DNA of 64,000 nucleotides from DATLMR01 sp964615905 (lineage in GTDB: Bacteria; Acidobacteriota; Blastocatellia; UBA7656): positions 338,910 through 402,909 of the forward strand of contig CAZTUB010000004.1 of the NCBI GenBank assembly GCA_964615905.1, in the 5' to 3' direction. The position numbers were made by a program, and so were the translations under genes. How positions within the stretch are numbered: position 1 is the stretch's first letter; each line of letters begins with the position of its first letter. The notes under the pieces are model-generated. The model was not told where the DNA came from. It saw only the letters and a list, made by a program, of their open reading frames with translations, and searched no databases. Shown here in pieces: positions 44,072 through 50,865 of this stretch.

Positions 44072-44815
44072 ATGAGCACTCTTTGGCGACCGCCTCCGAG
44101 CCACTTGAACCTAGCTCCCGGCGAGGTTCACGTATGGCTTTCAAGCCTCGATTATCCACCGCCGCAGATGGATGTCTTTAAGCGGACGCTTGATGACGAG
44201 GAGCAAGACAGGTCGGCACGCTTTCATTTCCAGAAGGACCGGGATCACTTCATCGCCGCTCGCGGACTGTTACGAGACATTCTCGGCAGGTATCTCGACA
44301 TAGCGCCGCGCCAGCTTCGTTTCCAGTACAGCAGTTATGGAAAGCCAAGCCTGGCCGAACAACCCCGCAAGCAGAGACTTTGCTTCAACGTGTCTCACTC
44401 GCACGGTATGGCGCTGTTCGGCCTGACCTGCGGGCGAGAGATCGGCGTCGATCTGGAGTATGTACGCTCCGGCCTTGCCGACGAGCAGATCGCGGAGCAC
44501 TTCTTTTCCGAGCAGGAGGTTCGCACGTTACGCGCGCTGCCAAAGGAACTGCAAAACGAAGCTTTCTTTAATTGCTGGACTCGCAAAGAGGCTTACATCA
44601 AGGCCAGGGGCGAAGGGCTTTCCGTGCCTTTGCACCTGTTTGACGTGTCGCTTGCTCCCGGCGAGCCTGCCGCTTTGCTGAGCACGCGCGTTGATGAGAA
44701 TGAATCTTCCCAATGGATGTTGCGCGAGTTATTTCCCGCTTCTGAATTCGTAGGAGCAGTCGCGGCCGAAGGCTTCGATTGGGAGTTGAAGTGTTGGAGG
44801 TGGCAGAGCGGCTGA
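44072..44815 (+). CDS. sfp: 4'-phosphopantetheinyl transferase, Sfp type
   Basis: 247 residues, two-lobed Sfp-like length. It moves 4'-phosphopantetheine from CoA to the Ser of carrier-protein domains, such as S639 of the NRPS encoded from 59668. Motifs: YGKPSLAEQ, FNVSHSHG, the Mg-binding GVDLE near residue 131, and the WTRKEAYIKARGEGL signature near 170. The symbol denotes family resemblance. It is the first gene of the biosynthetic locus on this strand and the natural activator of the FAAL-ACP-C-A protein. No obvious regulator lies nearby. Confidence 0.93.
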   Translation: MSTLWRPPPSHLNLAPGEVHVWLSSLDYPPPQMDVFKRTLDDEEQDRSARFHFQKDRDHFIAARGLLRDILGRYLDIAPRQLRFQYSSYGKPSLAEQPRKQRLCFNVSHSHGMALFGLTCGREIGVDLEYVRSGLADEQIAEHFFSEQEVRTLRALPKELQNEAFFNCWTRKEAYIKARGEGLSVPLHLFDVSLAPGEPAALLSTRVDENESSQWMLRELFPASEFVGAVAAEGFDWELKCWRWQSG

Positions 44816-45191
44816 CAGGGCTTAAATATATTAGAGAAGCGATACCGCCTGGATGGAATAATGGTTTTTTGCTCAATATATCAAGTCATTGAGTCTTGTC
44901 TGTTTTGTGATATATTTCACGTTGCCTTTAGCTGCCGCGAGAGCAGCCTGTTGCTAGATTGATAAGAGGGGATTATTACGCCAAAGCCCTAAGCTATTGA
45001 AATGACCAATCTTTCGGGAGTCTCTCTATAATGGCTATCTTCATACGGCCAGGGCCTCCGTTGACGCGGCGAGTCTGGACCATCGCAATTAGAAATCCAT
45101 TCCACGGTTACTGACATGCCTTCGAAAGCCGCTGATCTCGCGCTCAGTATAGTTAAAGCAAAGCCGGTAACGTAAGAGATTGGATTCGTCT
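44816..45191. other. Intergenic region before the first thioesterase
   Basis: 376 bases with no supported gene. There is an 8-base inverted repeat ATATATCA/TGATATAT (44876-44883 and 44908-44915). A lone TATAAT at 45027-45032 lacks a good -35. It may hold the promoter for the thioesterase at 45192. Confidence 0.5.
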
Positions 45192-45947
45192 ATGGATACT
45201 TCAAAAAGATCTCAGTGGATCATCAGAACAAGGCCGAATCCGCAAGCGCGTCTACGCCTGTTCTGTTTCCCCTATGCGGGTGGAAGCGCGGCAACCTATC
45301 GCAGGTGGCCGGATATTTTTCCGCAAAGCATCGAAGTCTGCGCGGTACAGCTTCCAGGGCGGGGCAGCCGATTACACGAGCCGGCTTTCGCAAGCGCGGA
45401 GGCGCTCGTCCCTGTTCTTGCCGACGCGCTCGCGCCTCATCTGAACGGACCGGTGGCGTTTTTCGGACATAGCATGGGGGCGATCATCGCTTTCGAGCTC
45501 GCGCGCTATTTGCGGGCAGAGCGCAAGCGAGACCTGACACACCTATTTGTTTCCGGCCGCCGCGCGCCTCAGATAAAGCTTGATGAAGCTGTGACATACA
45601 ACTTGCCGGAGCCGGAGTTCATTGAGGCGATTCGCGACCTCAACGGCACCCCGAAGGAAGTATTCGAGCACACGGAGCTGCTTCAACTGATGATCCCGCT
45701 GCTTCGCGCGGATTTCGCTTTTTGCCAGACTTACGAATACTCTCCACAACCGCCTTTCGAGTTCCCCATAACTGTCCTAGGAGGAGTGGAAGACGACAAG
45801 GTGAGTCCTGAACACCTGGAAGCGTGGCGCGAGCAGACGACGGGCTCTTTTTCGCTTGAAATGTTACCCGGCGATCACTTTTTCATTAACGCGCCTCCGC
45901 AGAAGTTTTTTCAGTCGATCTTACAAGACCTGGCTCGTTTTACTTGA
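45192..45947 (+). CDS. Type II thioesterase (first of two)
   Basis: 251 residues from the ATG at 45192. Stand-alone alpha/beta-hydrolase thioesterase of the GrsT/RifR kind, which removes misloaded acyl groups from NRPS or PKS carrier proteins. Motifs: LRLFCFPYAGGSAATYRRW, LPGRGSR, the nucleophile S94 in GHSMGAI, VSGRRAP, LNGTPKEV, PLLRADF, and the catalytic H229 in PGDHFF. It is about half identical by eye to the second type II thioesterase at 53506. It sits in a run with an SbnB-like enzyme and MbtH. Confidence 0.93.
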   Translation: MDTSKRSQWIIRTRPNPQARLRLFCFPYAGGSAATYRRWPDIFPQSIEVCAVQLPGRGSRLHEPAFASAEALVPVLADALAPHLNGPVAFFGHSMGAIIAFELARYLRAERKRDLTHLFVSGRRAPQIKLDEAVTYNLPEPEFIEAIRDLNGTPKEVFEHTELLQLMIPLLRADFAFCQTYEYSPQPPFEFPITVLGGVEDDKVSPEHLEAWREQTTGSFSLEMLPGDHFFINAPPQKFFQSILQDLARFT

Positions 45948-45997
45948 GCCCTGGTGATAACGAATTGGCGCATTCTTGATCTTAACGGAGGTGCAAT

Positions 45998-47026
45998 GTG
46001 GGTGACGCAGACGTGCTAATAGTAAAAGGTGATGAAGTGCGCCGCGTTCTTAACGGGAGAGAACTGGAGATCATCGATATAGTGCGGCAGGCTTATGAAT
46101 CGCACGCGCGAGGGGAAAGCTCGCTGCCGCATTCGGTCTTTTTGCGTTTCCCCGGTGACGCGAGAAACAGAATCATCGGGCTGCCTGCGTACCTGGGCGG
46201 AGAGGTCGACGCTGCGGGAATCAAGTGGGTATCGTCTTTTCCTGCCAATCTTGAAAAGGGGCTCGATAGAGCATCTGCGTCCATAATCTTGAACTCCGCC
46301 GAAACCGGCCGCCCCGAAGCCATAATGGAAGGCTCGATTATCAGCGCAAAGCGAACTGCCGCAAGCGCCGCTCTTGCCGCTCAATACCTGCATAGAGGGG
46401 AGCAGGCGAGGAGCGTCGGGCTTGTAGGCTGCGGGTTGATCAACTTTGAGATCACCCGGTTCTTGCTCGCAGTCTTTCCGAATATCGAACAGCTTGTTGT
46501 TTTTGATCTTGACCGAGCGCGGGCCGATAGCTTTGGACAGATGTGCCGGCGCGTGTTTGGACCAATCAATATCGAGGTCGCAGCAGATATTAGCTCTCTT
46601 TTTCGCGCAAGCTCGCTCGTCTCATTTGCGACAACAACCATAGTGCCCCATATCTCTGACGTCAGAGAGTTATCGCCCGGCAGCACTATCCTGCACATAT
46701 CGCTTCGTGATCTGTCGCCCGAAGTCATCCTCGCTTGCGATAACATAGTCGATGACCCGGACCATGTTTGTCGCGCTCAAACATCTATCCACTTGACGGA
46801 ACAATTGGCTGGTAATCGCGATTTCATCAGGTGCAGCCTTGGCGACATCATTACAGGAGCGGCAGCGGCGAGAAAGGATGACCAGACCGTAGCCGTCTTC
46901 AGCCCTTTTGGGCTGGGGATACTTGATATAGCAGTGGCCTGTCTTGTCCGCGACACGGGGTTGCGACTGGGCCTTGGTACGGTCGTTGAATCGTTTCTTC
47001 CCGGTTCCTGGGTCGATGCCGAATAG
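45998..47026 (+). CDS. sbnB: SbnB-like dehydrogenase (ornithine cyclodeaminase family)
   Basis: 342 residues from a GTG at 45998 with GGAGG 7 bases upstream; the nearby ATG at 45996 gives only a short frame. Family mu-crystallin/OCD: substrate region RRVLNGRELEIIDIVRQAY, LPAYLGGEVDAAGIKWVSSF, Rossmann motif GLVGCGLINFE, and ISLRDLSPEV. In characterised systems SbnB oxidises N-(1-amino-1-carboxy-2-ethyl)glutamate to 2-oxoglutarate plus L-2,3-diaminopropionate. That amine is a known NRPS building block. The partner SbnA is not in this window, so the product is inferred. The gene is between thioesterase and MbtH, supporting precursor supply. Confidence 0.85.
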   Translation: MGDADVLIVKGDEVRRVLNGRELEIIDIVRQAYESHARGESSLPHSVFLRFPGDARNRIIGLPAYLGGEVDAAGIKWVSSFPANLEKGLDRASASIILNSAETGRPEAIMEGSIISAKRTAASAALAAQYLHRGEQARSVGLVGCGLINFEITRFLLAVFPNIEQLVVFDLDRARADSFGQMCRRVFGPINIEVAADISSLFRASSLVSFATTTIVPHISDVRELSPGSTILHISLRDLSPEVILACDNIVDDPDHVCRAQTSIHLTEQLAGNRDFIRCSLGDIITGAAAARKDDQTVAVFSPFGLGILDIAVACLVRDTGLRLGLGTVVESFLPGSWVDAE

Positions 47027-47240
47027 AGATTTGAGAATTATATAAAAGGAGAGTATCAATCAAAGAATCCGGCCCGGTCAGGTGTGCACCACCCATCTCT
47101 GTGATCTGTCTCACCTGAGGGCAAGTGACAGACCGAATCAAGATTGCAGGTCTGTGGGCATTAGCAGCGGTGATTTTGATAAAGCGACCGGTGGTTTCGA
47201 CAATCTCAACGCGGTCGCCATACCAGAAAGGAGATCTACG

Positions 47241-47465
47241 ATGAGCAGGGACGAAAGAGAAGACACTACGATCTACAAAGTCGTGGTCAACCACGAGGAC
47301 CAATATTCAATCTGGCCGGCGGATAGAGAGAACCCGCTTGGGTGGAACGATGCCGGCAAGTCTGGAACTAAGGCCGAATGCCTCGCTTACATAAAAGAAG
47401 TGTGGACTGATATGCGGCCGCTTAGCCTTAGAAAGAAGATGGAGGAAGCAGCGGGCAATTCTTGA
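47241..47465 (+). CDS. mbtH: MbtH family NRPS accessory protein
   Basis: 74 residues from the ATG at 47241, preceded by AAAGGAG; an in-frame ATG at 47082 would add 53 unrelated residues. The signature is intact: VVVNHEDQYSIWP, NPLGWNDAGKSGTKAECLAY, W-T-DMRPLSL. MbtH proteins bind NRPS adenylation domains and aid their folding or activity, and the natural client is the adenylation domain at the end of the window. The 214 bases before it contain no convincing gene. Confidence 0.95.
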   Translation: MSRDEREDTTIYKVVVNHEDQYSIWPADRENPLGWNDAGKSGTKAECLAYIKEVWTDMRPLSLRKKMEEAAGNS

Positions 47466-47565
47466 GTGACATTGCCGAGGACAAACAGGTGGGCTCGCAA
47501 TAAAAGTGAGCCCACCCGTCACGACGAATGAAACCAGGTTCCCGTATCTAATTGGAGATGTGGCC

Positions 47566-49896
47566 ATGACGCAACCAGCCGCTTCAAGTAGCACAAAGAC
47601 GTCCCAAGGTTTTTTTAGGAGTGATTACGCCAGGTCACTTTTAGTCGTGCTTGTACTGGCCGTCGGCGTATACGCTGGCTTTAGGCAATTCGCGCCGCCC
47701 GATGCCTTGCCTGCGAGCGTGTCGCCGCAGGATTTTTCTTCGGGTCGCGCGATGAAGCATCTTGAAGCGATTGCTCAAAGGCCGCACCCGGTCGGCTCGC
47801 CCGACCATGCAAGGGTCCGCGACTACATTCTGGCAGAGACTACTGCGCTTGGCTTAACGCCGGAGGTTCAAAAGACCACAGCTCTGAAAAATGATCGCGG
47901 GTTCCCGCTTCTTGGCGGAACCGTAGAGAATATTGTTGTCAGGGTGGAGGGAAGCAGCGACGGCCAGGCTCTTTTGTTTGTGGCCCATTACGATTCGGTT
48001 CCCACAGGTCCTGGCGCAAGTGACGATGCATCCGGGGTCGCCGCTCTGCTCGAAACAATGCGAGCTTTGAAAGAGGGACCGCCGCTTAAGACAGACGTCG
48101 CCTTCTTATTCACCGATGCCGAAGAAGTCGGGCTCCTTGGCGCAAAGGCTTTCGTAAGCGAACACCCTGCAATGAATGAAGTGAAGGTAGTCTTTAACTT
48201 CGAGGCACGCGGCAACGGCGGGCCCTCAATCATGTTTGAAACCAGCCGCGATAACGGGTGGCTTATCAATCAGTTTGCGCAAGCTGTTTCTCACCCGATT
48301 GCCAACTCGCTCTCGTACGAAATCTACAGGCGATTGCCGAACGACACCGACCTGACCGTCTTCAAGGAAGCAGGGGTCGCGAGTCTGAATTTCGCTTACA
48401 TCAAAGGGATCAATTACTATCACACCCAACTCGACAGCGCCGCGCATATAGATGAGCGCAGCCTACAGCATCACGGTTCTTATGCTCTTGCCCTGGCGCG
48501 TCATTTCGGAAACGCGGAGCTGAACCAGACCAGGCAGAGTGACGCCGTCTATTTCAACATTCCCGGCGGGTACCTGATCCGCTACTCAGGAACGTGGATA
48601 TTCCCTTTGGTCATTGTGACGGCGTTGCTGTTTGCCGCTGTCCTGTTTCTCGGCCTCAAGCGAAAGCAGTTGAGCCTGTCGGGCATCCTTGTCGGGTTTG
48701 TCGCCTTCCTCGCAAGCCTGATTGCCGTTGCGCTGGTCGCCATAGCCGTAACCTGGTTCACCAACATGATTAACCCCTGGTCAAGTGTAAGCGGTCAGGC
48801 AGAGGCGTATAACAGTCACCTCTATTTCATAAGCTTCACGGCCCTCGCAATCGGCGTTACTTCGGCGTTGTACGTATGGTTTAGAAAGAAAATAAGCTCT
48901 CAGAATTTAACCGTTGGCGGGCTGTTCGGGTGGCTTTTGCTGATGGTGCTCACCGCGCTCCTGGTGCCGGGCGCAAGCTATCTTTTTACATGGCCTTTGT
49001 TGTTCAGCCTGATCGCGCTTCTGCTGACGTTCGATGCCGACCCTGGCTCGCTCAGGCACCTGCTGGTCTGTTCGCTCCTCGCCATACCCGGACTGGTGCT
49101 GCTTGCGCCGATGATCTACATGGTCTACCTGGCAATGACACTCGGAGTCGCGGCGATTTTAGCGGTCATGGTAGCCCTGCTGCTCGGCCTGCTGATACCG
49201 CTTCTCACCGTAACGTCTGCGCGCGGAAGATGGGTATTGCCTGCGGCCGCTTTGGTGGTAAGCGCGGGCTTTTATGTGGCGGCGAGCCTCGGTTCCGGTT
49301 TCGATAATAATCACCGCCTTTCCAACAGCGCGTTTTATGTTATGAGCGCGGATTCAGGAAAGGCGGTCTGGGCCAGCTTCAATCAAAGCCCCGACGAATG
49401 GAGCTCGCAGTTCTTCAAAGATAATGTTGAAAGGGGCTCGCTCGACGAGTATATGGTCACCGGTTACACGGGTTACATGAAAAGCCAGGCTCCATTGGCT
49501 TCGCTCGAAGCTCCGAGCGTCGAAATGGTTGGCGACAGCCGGGAGAACGGCACTCGTGCTTTGCGTTTGCTGGTCAAGTCTGTTCGCCAGGCACCGGTTA
49601 TCACGATAAGCACGGAAGCTGGTATTGAAGTGCTCTCTTGCACGGTAAACGGCAGAAGAATCGCAAACGAGACTGGAAGACGATGGGGGCTCCGTTATTA
49701 CAACGTTCCGGCCGAAGGTCTCGACATTATTTTGGAATTGAAATCGCCTGATCCTGTGAAGCTGCGGGCTACCGATCTGTCGTATGGCCTGCCCGAACTT
49801 TCGGGCTTTTCGCCAAGACCCAGGCCCGACCATATGATGCCTTCGCCCGTTCCTTATAACGACTCGACGCTCGTGAGCAAGTCGTTTTCTTTTTAA
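47566..49896 (+). CDS. Membrane M28 family metallopeptidase
   Basis: 776 residues from the ATG at 47566 (GGAG 8 bases upstream). An N-terminal membrane segment (about 22-42) is followed by the M28 domain (about 60-330): HYDSVPTGPGASDDASG carries the first zinc ligands (H141 and Asp), DAEEVGLLGAKAF the catalytic Glu and zinc Glu. Then come eight to nine membrane spans (about 345-595) and a C-terminal soluble domain (about 600-776). This layout resembles ER/vacuolar-type membrane aminopeptidases. In a peptide-product locus it might trim a leader or act in resistance or recycling; this is inference only. It ends about 150 bases before the promoter at 50053. Confidence 0.9.
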   Translation: MTQPAASSSTKTSQGFFRSDYARSLLVVLVLAVGVYAGFRQFAPPDALPASVSPQDFSSGRAMKHLEAIAQRPHPVGSPDHARVRDYILAETTALGLTPEVQKTTALKNDRGFPLLGGTVENIVVRVEGSSDGQALLFVAHYDSVPTGPGASDDASGVAALLETMRALKEGPPLKTDVAFLFTDAEEVGLLGAKAFVSEHPAMNEVKVVFNFEARGNGGPSIMFETSRDNGWLINQFAQAVSHPIANSLSYEIYRRLPNDTDLTVFKEAGVASLNFAYIKGINYYHTQLDSAAHIDERSLQHHGSYALALARHFGNAELNQTRQSDAVYFNIPGGYLIRYSGTWIFPLVIVTALLFAAVLFLGLKRKQLSLSGILVGFVAFLASLIAVALVAIAVTWFTNMINPWSSVSGQAEAYNSHLYFISFTALAIGVTSALYVWFRKKISSQNLTVGGLFGWLLLMVLTALLVPGASYLFTWPLLFSLIALLLTFDADPGSLRHLLVCSLLAIPGLVLLAPMIYMVYLAMTLGVAAILAVMVALLLGLLIPLLTVTSARGRWVLPAAALVVSAGFYVAASLGSGFDNNHRLSNSAFYVMSADSGKAVWASFNQSPDEWSSQFFKDNVERGSLDEYMVTGYTGYMKSQAPLASLEAPSVEMVGDSRENGTRALRLLVKSVRQAPVITISTEAGIEVLSCTVNGRRIANETGRRWGLRYYNVPAEGLDIILELKSPDPVKLRATDLSYGLPELSGFSPRPRPDHMMPSPVPYNDSTLVSKSFSF

Positions 49897-50052
49897 TCTT
49901 GTTGCAAGAAGGGCCAGCTCGGCAGTTCAAGTTTTAGACTCTAGGGCGGACCGTATGAAGCGCGAATGGCACAAATCTAGAGAGGCCCACTTACTATGCT
50001 TTACATACTCTTGTAATATTTTAGGCATCTGTAATTTTTTATACAAATGGCC

Positions 50053-50080
50053 TTGACAGGTATTGTTGCTCTATTATAAT
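50053..50080 (+). promoter_or_regulatory. Consensus sigma-70-type promoter
   Basis: TTGACA (50053-50058), 16-base spacer, TATAAT (50075-50080). Both hexamers are perfect matches. The expected transcript start is near 50087, giving about 345 bases before the 24-codon ORF and about 780 before the LanB-like gene. Confidence 0.8.
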
Positions 50081-50357
50081 TTTGGTCTCTGATAATTCTT
50101 TAGAGCGTCCAGAATCTATGTGGGAATAACCCAGAAAAAAAGTGCTGCTCGTCGGAAGCAGCCCTTATGTCTACCTCACCTGTATGGTCAGCTAGTCGGA
50201 GATGAGGGGTTAGTAAAGGTACGCCCGATCTCTGATGCAATGTGTGGATTGGCTCAACTATGCTGCCTGCTCTGCATTCAAATGCAATACTACGATTACA
50301 AGATTGAGGTTATGGGTAAACGGGTTTCCGCAGCGGTCCAACTCTGAAAAAAATATC

Positions 50358-50400
50358 GGGCAAGACAGCTCATGCTTGGCTGGCAACGTCTGTCTTGCCC
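50358..50400. promoter_or_regulatory. Perfect 11-base inverted repeat in the leader
   Basis: GGGCAAGACAG (50358-50368) and CTGTCTTGCCC (50390-50400) flank a 21-base loop. On the plus strand it ends 16 bases before the AAAGGAG of the small ORF and could influence translation. On the minus strand it is followed by GATATTTTTTT, which could make it a terminator for antisense transcription. The two readings cannot be separated from sequence alone. Confidence 0.6.
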
Positions 50401-50431
50401 CCAACACTCTTCCTCGAAAGGAGCGTGCTGT

Positions 50432-50506
50432 ATGGCAAATCTAAATGATCAAGTAGCTAAAGTCAACTGTTACTTCCAATTGCAACCACGGGCCGGCGTC
50501 CCTTGA
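50432..50506 (+). CDS. Small ORF, 24 residues, candidate scaffold/precursor or leader peptide
   Basis: ATG with a strong AAAGGAG 8 bases upstream. The 24-residue product begins MANLNDQVAK, contains a single Cys followed by Tyr-Phe (NCYFQLQ), and ends PRAGVP. It has no Ser or Thr, so it cannot be a lanthionine precursor. It lies 360 bases before a LanB-like gene and downstream of a consensus promoter. It might be the scaffold peptide of a peptide aminoacyl-tRNA ligase system, a translated attenuator, or spurious. It is too short for a family assignment. Confidence 0.45.
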   Translation: MANLNDQVAKVNCYFQLQPRAGVP

Positions 50507-50742
50507 CGGTCCGCCCCGGTTTTAATCAAACCTGACTTCCGGCCCTCGAGTCTTCAAAAGCAGGGATAGCTCCATAGCTTATTGCCCATAGACCCTATCT
50601 TTGCTGTTCAAGGGCCGCGATTAATTCTGTCGCTGCAAAGCAGCTTCCTTGAATGGCTTAATGATCGAAGGCCGTTGTGTGCCTTAGATCAGCGCGTACC
50701 TTTTTTTATTCCGTCATCAAAAGTGCTCAGTATATTCAGTTG

Positions 50743-50780
50743 AATATATTTAGCAAGATGTACACTTTGCTAAATATATT
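50743..50780. promoter_or_regulatory. 38-base near-perfect palindrome, possible operator
   Basis: A perfect 14-base arm (50743-50756) is repeated inverted at 50767-50780. The 10-base centre also pairs except at two positions. It overlaps a second palindrome TATATTCA-GT-TGAATATA (50731-50748). It lies about 85 bases before the LanB-like start. The symmetry suggests a dimeric regulator site, or a long hairpin in the transcript. Confidence 0.65.
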
Positions 50781-50865
50781 ATCGGGTTCTCTTTCAGCGT
50801 CAAAACTCTAACATCCAACAGGGGAAATTCCGTACCGCGCGCCCAGTTCTACCGGAGGCCAAAGC

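Larger units (their letters stand above)
49897..50865. other. 969-base region: promoter, structured leader, small ORF and palindrome
   Basis: No long gene. AT-richer than the neighbours. It contains, in order, a perfect-consensus promoter (50053-50080), a small stem (50144-50149 with 50157-50162), an 11-base hairpin (50358-50400), a 24-codon ORF (50432-50506) and a 38-base near-palindrome (50743-50780). The items are listed separately. Longer plus-strand frames at 50120 and 50235 have no ribosome binding site. Confidence 0.75.

Noticed and set aside
47082..47240. Upstream in-frame extension of MbtH
   Set aside because: MbtH proteins are about 70 residues, and the ATG at 47241 has a strong Shine-Dalgarno.
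50120..50347. 75-codon plus-strand frame in the leader region
   Set aside because: GTG start without ribosome binding site, no recognisable features, and it lies in a region better explained as an untranslated leader.
50235..50444. 69-codon Cys-rich plus-strand frame overlapping the small ORF
   Set aside because: Five Cys residues looked precursor-like, but the ATG has no Shine-Dalgarno and the frame overlaps the better-supported start at 50432.
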